Positions 16,554-24,188 of a stretch of DNA of 57,243 bases are shown here, piece after piece (positions within the stretch are counted from its first letter, which is position 1; the number at the start of each line of letters is the position of its first letter). The stretch spans positions 1 through 57,243 of the forward strand of contig JAJDXO010000053.1 of assembly GCA_022823235.1 (NCBI GenBank). The letters run 5' to 3'. The notes under the pieces are model-generated. The model did not search any database and was not told the DNA's origin. It worked only from the letters and a program-made list of their open reading frames with translations. The stretch comes from Rhodospirillales bacterium. Lineage in GTDB: Bacteria; Pseudomonadota; Alphaproteobacteria; Rhodospirillales; UBA2165. The position numbers and the translations under genes are program-made.

Positions 16554-18527
16554 TCAGGTAACCGCGGCCGCCTTCCGCCCGAATGCGAACTGGTGCCAGG
16601 CGATATAGGCCAAGGCCACCGCCGTCGCCGGCCAGTGGATGCCCGGCAATGTCACCAAAATCAGGATCGCGAGGAGGATGCGGAAGCCCGCTTCCCAAAC
16701 CGGCAACCGCCTTTGATCGAAGGAAATCACCGCGCTCGAGATCAGATAAATGAACACCAGCACCCGGAACAGGACGGTTACGAAATCAACCATCGCGAAG
16801 CTCTGACCCTCAGGGAAAGCCACGTCGACGATCAGGATCACCGGGTAATAGGCGAAGATAAACGGCACCGCGAATTTCACCAGACCGACGCGGAGCGCCA
16901 TCATGGCTGTCCGGATGGGCGGCGCATCGGCGATGGACGCGGCGGCGTAGGCCGCGACGGCGACCGGCGGCGTGATCGAGGACGCGACCGCGTAGTAGAG
17001 GACGAACAGGTGCGCGGCCAGTACCGTGAGGCCCAGGTTCTGCATCGCCGGGCCCAGGATCAGCACGATGGTGATGTAGGCCGGCAGCGTTGGCATGCCC
17101 ATCCCCAGCATCAGGGCGGCGATGCCCGTGACCAGCAGGGTGAGGAACAGGTTGCCGCCGGATACCGCCTCGATGAGGATGACGAAGTCCTTGGGCAGCC
17201 CGGTCGCGCCCAGGACCGCGACGACGATGCCGACGACGGCGATGGCCATCAGCAGCCGGCCGAAGGTGAGCCCGGCCTGGGACAGGGCGTCGACGATAAT
17301 GAACGGCCGCTTGCGGACCTCGGGGTTGAAGAAGCTCAATGGAATGATGGCGAAGAACGCCGTCATGCCGGCGCCCGCGGCGGACAGACCCTCCAACAGG
17401 GAAAAGACCACCACGGTTATGGGCACGACCACCATGACGAGGTTGATGTAGTCCTGCGCCGTGACCCGAAGTTCCGGCGTATCGAGATCTTCGGAGCCGA
17501 CCTCGACGCCCAGCCGGCGGGCCTCGAAAACGACGCCGGTAAACAGGCTGGCGTAATAGGCCAGCGCCGGGATCAGCGCCGCGAAGATAATCGTCAGATA
17601 CGGGATGCCGGTGAAGTCGGCCATCACGAACGCCGCCGCACCCATGATCGGCGGCATGATCTGCCCGGCGCTCGATGCGGTCGCTTCGACCCCGCCCGCG
17701 AATGACGGCGAGAAGCCCCGCTGCTTGATCATCGGTATGGTGATGACGCCGGTGGCCACCACGTTGGTGACCGAGCCCCCCGACATGGTGCCGAACAAGC
17801 TCGACGCCAGGATGGCGGAATGGGCGGGGCCGCCGCGAAATCCCTTGGTGACATGGACCGCGAGCTTGATCAGCGAGCGTCCGCCGCCGGTCCGCTCCAG
17901 CATGGTGCCCAGCATGATAAACGGGAACACCGTGAAGATGATGATCCCCATGATGGTGCCGAGAATGCCGTCACCCTGGTTGTACCAGAGGTCTTCCGAG
18001 GTCTCCGGCAGCGTGACCCGGGCGGTCTCGAAAATCCACGGCCAATGCTCGCCGGTATAGAAGTACACCAGGGCGAGGATGCCGATGACCGACAGGGGCG
18101 CGCCCCAGATTTTCCAGCTCAGTATGATGAAGACGCTCGCGGCGATCAGCGAGACCCAGAATTGGAACATCTCGATGTCGATGAAGCCGCCCTCTTCCTC
18201 GGAAATCTGAAGGTCGTAATATTCCCAGAGAACCCACCACGCGAGCAGCAATATGGCGACGTCGATGACGGTGCCCAGCCATTTGTGGGCCGGCCACCGC
18301 TCGGCGAATGTGCTGGTGAACGAACTGTTGGCGAGGACCAGGAAGACGGCGGCGCCAACGAAGATGGGGCGGAGGACGATGGCGGGAAACGGCCCGATGG
18401 GCGTAAAGAACCCATAGGTCGGCATGGAATTGATAATTCCCGTCAAAGCGATGACCAGGGCAACGGCGAACGCCGCGATGCGGATCAAGAACTGTCCTTG
18501 GCTCTGGGAAACCTGTGCGTTCATCAA
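16554..18527 (-). CDS. TRAP transporter permease, fused 4TM/12TM
   Basis: The 657-residue membrane protein combines the small and large TRAP permease subunits in one chain, as usual for TAXI-type TRAP systems. Many hydrophobic segments are visible. Conserved large-subunit blocks are SLFGTMSGGSVTNVVATG, PMIKQRGFSPSFAGGVEATAS, QIMPPIMGAAAFVMADF, MGMGMPTLPAYI and ASSITPPVAVAAYAAASIA. It works with the TAXI receptor at 18684..19703 to import an organic anion using an ion gradient. The order receptor, permease, CMD protein, oxidoreductase on one strand supports a single transport-and-use unit. The initial ATG is followed by a second ATG, and either could be used. Confidence 0.9.
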   Translation of the reverse strand: MMNAQVSQSQGQFLIRIAAFAVALVIALTGIINSMPTYGFFTPIGPFPAIVLRPIFVGAAVFLVLANSSFTSTFAERWPAHKWLGTVIDVAILLLAWWVLWEYYDLQISEEEGGFIDIEMFQFWVSLIAASVFIILSWKIWGAPLSVIGILALVYFYTGEHWPWIFETARVTLPETSEDLWYNQGDGILGTIMGIIIFTVFPFIMLGTMLERTGGGRSLIKLAVHVTKGFRGGPAHSAILASSLFGTMSGGSVTNVVATGVITIPMIKQRGFSPSFAGGVEATASSAGQIMPPIMGAAAFVMADFTGIPYLTIIFAALIPALAYYASLFTGVVFEARRLGVEVGSEDLDTPELRVTAQDYINLVMVVVPITVVVFSLLEGLSAAGAGMTAFFAIIPLSFFNPEVRKRPFIIVDALSQAGLTFGRLLMAIAVVGIVVAVLGATGLPKDFVILIEAVSGGNLFLTLLVTGIAALMLGMGMPTLPAYITIVLILGPAMQNLGLTVLAAHLFVLYYAVASSITPPVAVAAYAAASIADAPPIRTAMMALRVGLVKFAVPFIFAYYPVILIVDVAFPEGQSFAMVDFVTVLFRVLVFIYLISSAVISFDQRRLPVWEAGFRILLAILILVTLPGIHWPATAVALAYIAWHQFAFGRKAAAVT

Positions 18528-18683
18528 TACCCCCGCTGTCGCGCGTAGGAACCGGTCTGGCCCGTGTTTGGACGGCAGTTTGAAAGTATGAGTATTTCGA
18601 TCCCGGACGGGGTGGTCGCGCGCTCCATGCGGCCACCCCGAAACCCGGGTTCCTAAACCGGTGTTGACCCCGGCTGGATGGGT

Positions 18684-19703
18684 CTAGCCGCCGGCCATCA
18701 GGTTGGCGGGGATTTTCTTACCCTGTTCCTTGTAGTACCGGAGGGCGCCGGGATGCAGCGGGAGATTGCCGCCCGAAAACGGATCTTTGAGGGAGATATC
18801 CTGCAACGTAACGGCGGTTTTCTGCATCGCCGGGAGATTGTCGAAGAGCGTCTTGGTGATCTTGTAGACCAGTTCGTCGCTCATGTCCTTCCGCACCGCC
18901 ATTTGATGCCGGAAACCGTCCGCGATGATGTCCTTGTCGTTATTGGATTGGTTCTTGTAGGTCCCGGCGGGAATCGTCACGAACACCCGATCGTCGCCCG
19001 CCATGAACTTAGCCATCCCGGGTGCATTCTGTTTAACGGCGAGGAGGCGGAACTTCCGCTTGGCGCCGAGTTGGTCGATGGACGCCGCGCCCACGCCTGC
19101 CGGGCGGACGAAAACGTCGAGCTTGCCGTCGGCCATGGCCTGAATGCCCGCATTCCACGGCATCCGGATTTCCTTGTAGTCCTTCTTGTTTACGAGGCCG
19201 GAGTTGAGCTTGATCGCCTGAATGGCGACCGGCGAAGCGCCGCCGCGCGGCGGTCCGACGAATATCCGCTTTCCTTTGATGTCGGCCCAGGTCTTGATGC
19301 CGGAATCTTCCCAGACCATGTAGTGACGGACGCCCGCCCCATAGGCAATAATCAGGCGGATGTTGTCGACCGCCTTCTTGGCGGTCTCCGGGTTGGCCTT
19401 GTAGAAACGGGTTCCCTTGTGCATCCAGGGCACCATGACCGGGGGCACGATCGATACGTCGATCTTGCCCTGGCCGAGCTTGAGGGCCGAACGGGTCAGG
19501 GTCTGGCCCTCGTTGACCTGCAAGTTCACACCAATCTTTTTCTGCAGAACCGTGGACAGAATGATCATGAACGAGTGGTTCACCGTGCCCACCCCGCCCG
19601 TGTCGCCTTTCAAGATTCCTTGTGCCGAAACGGACGACGCGCCAAGCGCCATCACGCCGGCGGCGAAGCCGGCAGTAAGCACAGTTTTAAACGATTTCGA
19701 CAT
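18684..19703 (-). CDS. TAXI-family TRAP solute receptor
   Basis: The 339-residue protein starts with a signal peptide (SFKTVLTAGFAAGVMALGAS, cleavage after VSA) and then GILKGDTGGVGTVNHSFMI, the TAXI receptor pattern. Later family blocks are DVSIVPPVMVPWMHKG, IKGKRIFVGPPRGGASP and GALRYYKEQGKKIP at the end. The ATG at 19703 is chosen because GGGAGG lies upstream and the signal peptide starts there. It binds the substrate in the periplasm for the fused TRAP permease encoded next. It follows the deiodinase-like selenoprotein gene after 193 bases of AT-rich sequence, which could hold its own promoter. Confidence 0.9.
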   Translation of the reverse strand: MSKSFKTVLTAGFAAGVMALGASSVSAQGILKGDTGGVGTVNHSFMIILSTVLQKKIGVNLQVNEGQTLTRSALKLGQGKIDVSIVPPVMVPWMHKGTRFYKANPETAKKAVDNIRLIIAYGAGVRHYMVWEDSGIKTWADIKGKRIFVGPPRGGASPVAIQAIKLNSGLVNKKDYKEIRMPWNAGIQAMADGKLDVFVRPAGVGAASIDQLGAKRKFRLLAVKQNAPGMAKFMAGDDRVFVTIPAGTYKNQSNNDKDIIADGFRHQMAVRKDMSDELVYKITKTLFDNLPAMQKTAVTLQDISLKDPFSGGNLPLHPGALRYYKEQGKKIPANLMAGG

Positions 19704-19896
19704 TGGGTCTTTCCTCCCTGTTAAAACGATAAAGCCTGTATTCCCCGAATACGCAAAAGTTCTCATTTTCCGTATTATGAGATTTGTTATTGGGTCAAGC
19801 TACAAGTAATCCATCTGCGCCCGGTCATATCACCATTGTTGACGGCGGATGAACCGCCCAAGTCATTCCGTCCGCACGCCGAACGGAAGCCGGCGG
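19704..19896 (-). promoter_or_regulatory. AT-rich leader before the TAXI gene
   Basis: Reading the minus strand, TTGACC occurs near 19795 followed by CATAATACGG 13 to 15 bases later, a sub-optimal promoter-like arrangement. The region is clearly AT-richer than the genes on each side. It suggests that transport genes can be transcribed separately from the selenoprotein gene. Confidence 0.3.
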
Positions 19897-20559
19897 TCAG
19901 TTCGCCAACTTGTTCAGTTCCCCTTCGAACTCGTCGACGTCGAAATAGAGCGGCCCCATGCCGCCCCGATAGGCGATCTTGCCATCGCCGCCGATGATAT
20001 ACAGCCGGTCGGGCCAGGACTGATACTTGTGCTCGGCGTCGTTATCCATGCCGTCGAGCAGCATGGGAAACGAGAAGTTGTAGCGCAGCATGCAGGCCGC
20101 GGCGACTTCCGCCCGTTCGTCCGCGGTCTCCGGTTGTGCGAAGATCACGTTTTCATCGAGATTGCGGATCACCTGGTCCTCGCCCTCGGCGTGGGCTTCG
20201 CGGATATAGACGCCGAAAAACTTGATCTTGCCGCCGAGCGATTTGGCCAGTTCGTCGAGGCGCACGGCCCCGTCCCGGAAAGGCGGTCACGTATAGGAGC
20301 CGAAGATAAGCCCGATCGGCGAGCCGAACTGAGACGACAGCCGCATCATCTCGCCGGTCCGCTTGCCCTTCTCGTCGAGGATCTCGGCCTCGAAATCGGG
20401 CGCGTCCCCGCCGACCTTCGGCGCGAATTCCTTATCCCGGATGACCCGGCCCTCGATGAACTTCCTTAGCTCCTCTCGGGTCGTACCCCGGGTGTCCAAC
20501 CATTCCTGCTTGGCATTGACCACGATCGCTTCAAATTTTTCCGGCAGTTGCACGGACAT
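19897..20559 (-). CDS. Iodothyronine deiodinase-like selenoprotein, Sec at TGA 20287..20289
   Basis: Read through one in-frame TGA, this gene encodes a 220-residue thioredoxin-fold protein with selenocysteine at position 91. The segment LIFGSYT-[TGA]-PPFRDGA matches the deiodinase active site (FGS-x-T-Sec-PPF). The same frame continues with more deiodinase-like blocks: FFGVYIREAHAEGE, FPMLLDGMDNDAEHKY, WPDRLYIIGG and IAYRGGMGPLYF. Animal deiodinases remove iodine from thyroid hormones using this site; bacterial relatives have no settled role and may be peroxiredoxin-like or reductive enzymes. It has no N-terminal membrane anchor, so it is cytoplasmic. Ribosome site AAGGGAGAAG precedes the ATG. 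A SECIS-like hairpin lies at 20256..20272. Divergent LysR gene upstream, TAXI/TRAP genes downstream. Alternative: pseudogene. Confidence 0.9.
20256..20272 (-). promoter_or_regulatory. Candidate bacterial SECIS stem-loop for the deiodinase-like gene
   Basis: In the mRNA, CGGGGC pairs with GCCUCG (six pairs, one G-U) around a five-base loop CGUGC. The loop starts 20 bases after the UGA and has G at its second position, within the usual range for bacterial SECIS elements. The loop nearly equals that of the AhpD-like gene (CGUGA). Folded by hand. Confidence 0.68.
20287..20289 (-). other. In-frame TGA read as selenocysteine
   Basis: Codon 91 of the deiodinase-like gene, at the exact place of the active-site Sec/Cys of the family. 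Sequence on both sides of the TGA is family-like and uninterrupted. Confidence 0.87.
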
Positions 20560-20671
20560 TGCTTCTCCCTTCGCGTAACGCCATCGGTTCCACTGCTGAA
20601 ATAAATATATTCTGAACAGAGTTGGCCTCCTAATTGCTTTTTCTTAGCGACGAGATTAGAATTTCTTAAAT
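20560..20671. promoter_or_regulatory. Divergent promoter region, LysR / deiodinase-like gene
   Basis: This 112-base AT-rich region separates the LysR regulator (plus) from the deiodinase-like gene (minus). It holds ATATATTTATT on the minus strand (possible -10 zone) and an imperfect dyad TTAGAATTTCTTAA at 20656..20669 close to the LysR start, of the general T-N11-A type bound by LysR proteins. The layout is the classical one for a LysR protein controlling the divergent operon. The exact operator is not established. Confidence 0.45.
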
Positions 20672-21595
20672 ATGGCCGGCGAAACCCAACTCCCTCCCCT
20701 CAATGCCCTTCGCGCTTTCGGCGCGGTGGGACGGCACCTGAGCTTTGCCGGGGCCGCCGAGGAACTGCACGTCACCCCGGCGGCCGTCAGCCAGCAGATC
20801 AAGAACCTCGAAGCTCATCTCGGCGTGCGGTTGTTCAGCCGCGACGGCCGCCACACCGAACTGACCGAGGCGGGCCGTCAGTTGCTGCCCGGGATCGAGG
20901 ACGGGTTTCGGGAGTTGGAAGGCGCCGTGCAGGCCTGCCGGAAACTGCAGCACGGCGATTACATATCCTGCAGCACGGTCGGCGGTTTCGCCTCCCGCTG
21001 GCTGGTCCCGCGTCTCCCCCGATGGATGGCGGCGAGCCCCGATATCGACATCAGAATTTCAACCTCCCGCGAGTTGATAGGGCTCGAGCTGCAAGGCATC
21101 GACCTGGCCATCCGGCTGATAAGCGGGGAGGCGCCCGGATTCCACACCGAATTCCTGCTGCGGGAGCAGGTGGTGCCGTTGTGCAGCCCGCGGCTCCTCG
21201 ATGCCGACCCGCCGCTGAAGGAACCGGGCGATCTGCGCCACCACCAACTCATTCATTTCACCCCGGCTACCGGCCGGCTCAATACCCGTTGGGCGGACTG
21301 GCTGGAGATTGCCGGCGTGAACGATGTCGATCTGAACAGGGGTATTTTCCTGAACGACGGGACGGCGGCGCTGAGCGCGGCGACCGCCGGACAGGGCGTC
21401 GTCCTCGCGCCAAAGGTCATCGCCGGTCAGGAACTCGAGATGTCGACATTAGTCATCCCCTTCGACATCGAGCTGCCGACCGAATTGGCGTGGTACATCA
21501 TTCTGCCGGAAGCCAACTTGGCGCGTCCCGAAATCAGGGCCTTCATGGATTGGCTGCTGGAAGAAGCGCGGGAGCCCATACGGCCCCGGGATTAG
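20672..21595 (+). CDS. LysR-family transcriptional regulator (GcvA-like)
   Basis: The 307-residue protein has an N-terminal winged helix (LPPLNALRAFGAVGRHLSF, EELHVTPAAVSQQIKNLEAH, LFSRDGRHTELTEAGRQLL) and a C-terminal periplasmic-binding-like sensor domain. The start of the protein matches the GcvA subgroup. It is divergent from the deiodinase-like selenoprotein gene with 112 bases between, so control of that gene, and perhaps of the transport genes after it, is likely. Only a weak ribosome site is visible before the ATG. The stop codon TAG is the first base triplet of a TAGGGTCCG repeat end. Confidence 0.88.
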   Translation: MAGETQLPPLNALRAFGAVGRHLSFAGAAEELHVTPAAVSQQIKNLEAHLGVRLFSRDGRHTELTEAGRQLLPGIEDGFRELEGAVQACRKLQHGDYISCSTVGGFASRWLVPRLPRWMAASPDIDIRISTSRELIGLELQGIDLAIRLISGEAPGFHTEFLLREQVVPLCSPRLLDADPPLKEPGDLRHHQLIHFTPATGRLNTRWADWLEIAGVNDVDLNRGIFLNDGTAALSAATAGQGVVLAPKVIAGQELEMSTLVIPFDIELPTELAWYIILPEANLARPEIRAFMDWLLEEAREPIRPRD

Positions 21596-21745
21596 GGTCC
21601 GGCCTCGGTTGAGCCGCCCTACGAATGTTACGGTGGAATCGACCTAAAATTATTTCGTCATGGCCGGGCCCAGACCCGGCCATCCACGCGTATCGCCAAC
21701 CGCAGGCGTGGATCACCGGGTCAAAGCCCGGTGATGACGATTTGC
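21596..21745. repeat. Repeat end TAGGGTCCG plus family B repeat
   Basis: Directly after the LysR stop comes GGTCCGGCCTCGGTTGAGCC, shared with the sequence after 41577. From 21655 a family B copy follows: CGTCATGGCCGGGCCCAGACC, CGGCCATCCACGCG, then GCGTGGATCACCGGGTC and CCCGGTGATGACG. The gap of 216 bases between the convergent LysR and TctC genes contains nothing else recognisable. Confidence 0.7.
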
Positions 21746-21811
21746 GGGGGAGTGAGGAGCAGTCTCGTTACCGCCTCGTGCCCCCTCGCCCCCGGTCAGC
21801 GAGAAAGCGCA

Positions 21812-22903
21812 TTATTTCTTGACCTTCTCCTGGCCCTTCTTGCCCATCTCCTCGAAGACCGCGAGGATCTCCGGCGAGACGTCGCGATAGGTCTTGATCA
21901 CCTTGAGGCCCTGCCCGACCGGCACATAGGTCGGCTCCACGCCGGAAATCTGGGTGATCGCTTCGAGGAACCCGGGATCCTTGGTCATCTTCGCATAAGC
22001 CGTCCGCATGACCTCGACGGCTTCCTTCTGCGTCCCGGGCGGCATGAAAACGGTCCGCGTCATCGGGCTGACGTTGCTGCGCAGCCACTTGTAGGCTTCC
22101 CATTTGGGCCCCGAGGGCAGCTTGCCGTGGACCTGTTTGTAGACGTCATGGAAGGAGGCGAAGTCCTTCACGACGGGGTTGTTCATCGCATTCCCGTCCG
22201 CATCGAAGTACGAGTGGTACCAGAGCGCGAGCGCCTCGCCGTCCTTGATCAGGGAATCCTTGAAGAACTTGACGTAACCGGTGTAGCCGCTATGCCCGGC
22301 CTGCATTTCGTTCTGCCGGATGGCCGGGTTGATCTTGGCCATGCCCCGGAAGCCCGGAACGTAGCGGTACTTCACGCCCATGATATCGAGGGCGAGGTTG
22401 CCGGCGAGGTCGAGTTCGCGGTCGGCGCTGCGCCCGGCGATGTTGAATACCCCGACCTTGACGATATCGGCCGCGGTCTTCATGCCCGGCGCAACACCGG
22501 TGCGCATGATGGTGGTCTGCGGCGTCGACCCGGCGCCGATGAACTCGAACTTCTCGGGAACGAACCGGATGCCGGGCAGTTTGGCGATCACGCCGGCCGC
22601 GTTCCATGGCCCGTAGATGATGGTCAGGCCGTCCGGCGCGCCCTTGTCATAGACGAAGTTCAGGGCCTTCACCCCGCCCGCGCCGGGCATGTTCCGGGCG
22701 ACGACTTCCGGATTGCCGGGAATATGCTTGGACAGGTAACGGGCCACGATCCGCGCGTTGAGGTCGAGCCCGCTGCCCCCCGGCACGGGAATGACCATGT
22801 TGATGGTTTTGCCCTTGTAGAATTGCGCGTCCGCGGGTGCGGCGGCCGATATGAGCGCGGCGCCCGCGGCCGCGGCGAGCAGAGTCCTGGCGATGGTACG
22901 CAT
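21812..22903 (-). CDS. TctC/Bug-type periplasmic solute receptor, copy 2
   Basis: This 363-residue protein has a signal peptide (MRTIARTLLAAAAGAALISA, cleaved after ADA) and the TctC core QFYKGKTINMVIPVPGGSG. It is a paralogue of 6263..7345, sharing PGFRGMAKINPAIR-like and GPKWEAYKWL blocks and the lysine-rich C-terminus. A GGGAGGAATTC ribosome site precedes the ATG. As with copy 1, no TctA/TctB genes are present. It lies about 173 bases downstream of a GST gene on the same strand, the same arrangement as copy 1. Confidence 0.86.
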   Translation of the reverse strand: MRTIARTLLAAAAGAALISAAAPADAQFYKGKTINMVIPVPGGSGLDLNARIVARYLSKHIPGNPEVVARNMPGAGGVKALNFVYDKGAPDGLTIIYGPWNAAGVIAKLPGIRFVPEKFEFIGAGSTPQTTIMRTGVAPGMKTAADIVKVGVFNIAGRSADRELDLAGNLALDIMGVKYRYVPGFRGMAKINPAIRQNEMQAGHSGYTGYVKFFKDSLIKDGEALALWYHSYFDADGNAMNNPVVKDFASFHDVYKQVHGKLPSGPKWEAYKWLRSNVSPMTRTVFMPPGTQKEAVEVMRTAYAKMTKDPGFLEAITQISGVEPTYVPVGQGLKVIKTYRDVSPEILAVFEEMGKKGQEKVKK

Positions 22904-23076
22904 GAATTCCTCCCAGTATATGCGTTTTTTGGCTTATCGCCCTAACGCTATCCCAATTTGGTGCGCGCCGACAGTAACGATTTGGCATCGCTGAAATTGC
23001 TTGGGACTCCAGGCCCGTATCTCCGCGCCGGAACCGTAGCCTTGGCCGACCGGAGGCCGGCCCCCGCCGCCGCCCG

Positions 23077-23700
23077 CTATTCGTACGGCCCCCAAGCACG
23101 CTGGGCCGCGGGGCGCGCTTCGATGGCGTCGTGCCAGCGCTTCAGGTTGGGGAAATCGCCGAGGCCGATCCACTTGTCATCGCCGTAGATGTGGGTATCG
23201 GCATAGGCGGAGATGTCCGCGACGGAATAATCGCCGGCAAGGTATTCGCTGTCGGCGAGCCACTGGTCCAGAAGGCCGAACATCTCGGTCAGCACGTTCC
23301 TGTAGTGGGCCTTGGCCTGCTCCACCGTCTCCGGATTGCGGATCCAGAAAAAACCGTACTGCTGCGCCAAGGTGGTGAACTGGGCCGATCCATAGAACAG
23401 CCACCGGTCGACCAGCACCCGCTTCGCCGGATCATCCGGATACTGGCCGTTACCGGCCTTCTCGGCGGTGTATTTCAGAATGGCTCCGGACTCGCTCAAG
23501 GTCAGCGGTTCGCCGCCCGGCCCGTCAGGATCGACGATCACCGGGATCTTGTGGGCGGGATTGAGTTTCAGGAACTCGGGATTGAACTGCTCCCTGTCCG
23601 GAATGCGGACCGGCTTGACGGTGTATGCGAGGCCGCTCTCCTCCATCCCGTGCCGGGCCTTGTAGCCGTTGTCCGTGGTCCAGAAATATAGATCGATCAT
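23077..23700 (-). CDS. Glutathione S-transferase (Ure2p/YghU-like)
   Basis: The 207-residue protein begins MIDLYFWTTDNGYKARHGME, close to the nu-class/Ure2p-like bacterial GSTs, which often have disulfide-bond reductase activity. The glutathione-binding block is NPAHKIPVIVDPDGPGGE followed by LTLSESGAIL. The C-terminal helical domain includes YLAGDYSVADISAYA and FPNLKRWHDAIEARPA. A CGGGAGGGCACG ribosome site precedes the ATG. It precedes a TctC gene by 173 bases on the same strand and may be cotranscribed. It is not a close relative of the GST at 5283..6095. Confidence 0.9.
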   Translation of the reverse strand: MIDLYFWTTDNGYKARHGMEESGLAYTVKPVRIPDREQFNPEFLKLNPAHKIPVIVDPDGPGGEPLTLSESGAILKYTAEKAGNGQYPDDPAKRVLVDRWLFYGSAQFTTLAQQYGFFWIRNPETVEQAKAHYRNVLTEMFGLLDQWLADSEYLAGDYSVADISAYADTHIYGDDKWIGLGDFPNLKRWHDAIEARPAAQRAWGPYE

Positions 23701-24188
23701 CGTGCCCTCCCGCGAAGAATGTCCGCCATCTTCAGGGGAAATCCCGGATGGTCAAGGCGTAGTGTCAGCTCGGATTTCAATGCCGGCAATATGCTGTTTC
23801 CCGGGAGCGCGACGGCGGATGCGATAAGCGGCGCAACGCTGATCGCGGACACGGCCTTCATCAATGATCTCCGCGCAAATGTGCGGAATGCCTCGGTGCT
23901 GTTGCAGGGAGCACGGCGCAGTTGGCGGGGGTATCGTGGGGGAGCTCCTCCAGCGACGCAATCAAGGTGCGCTTATGGCGGTCATCCAACGGAAGGGGCT
24001 TGTACACGCAGGGCGAGGACCGGCAGGATGACACAACGATGGTCTCGATCATTGGATTCAAAAATTCATGACAGCTCTTTTGTCTATGGGAACACTCACC
24101 TTCGGGGCCATCGCTCGGCAGCGAGACGGAATGGCGCGCCGCTGCCGGCGACCGTCGACTCAGCAACGAAATTTGGCAGCGTGACAGA
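23701..24188. other. 488-base region without a recognisable gene
   Basis: The six frames contain only short open stretches with no family resemblance. Base composition is less GC-rich and more mixed than in neighbouring genes. No repeat of family A or B, no hairpin of note and no RNA gene was recognised. It may be degraded coding sequence that came with the FkbM gene that follows. Confidence 0.5.

Noticed and set aside
19897-20265. Separate GTG-start gene for the C-terminal deiodinase-like half
   Set aside because: It would lack the active site and half of the thioredoxin fold; the GTG is simply a valine codon inside the longer gene.
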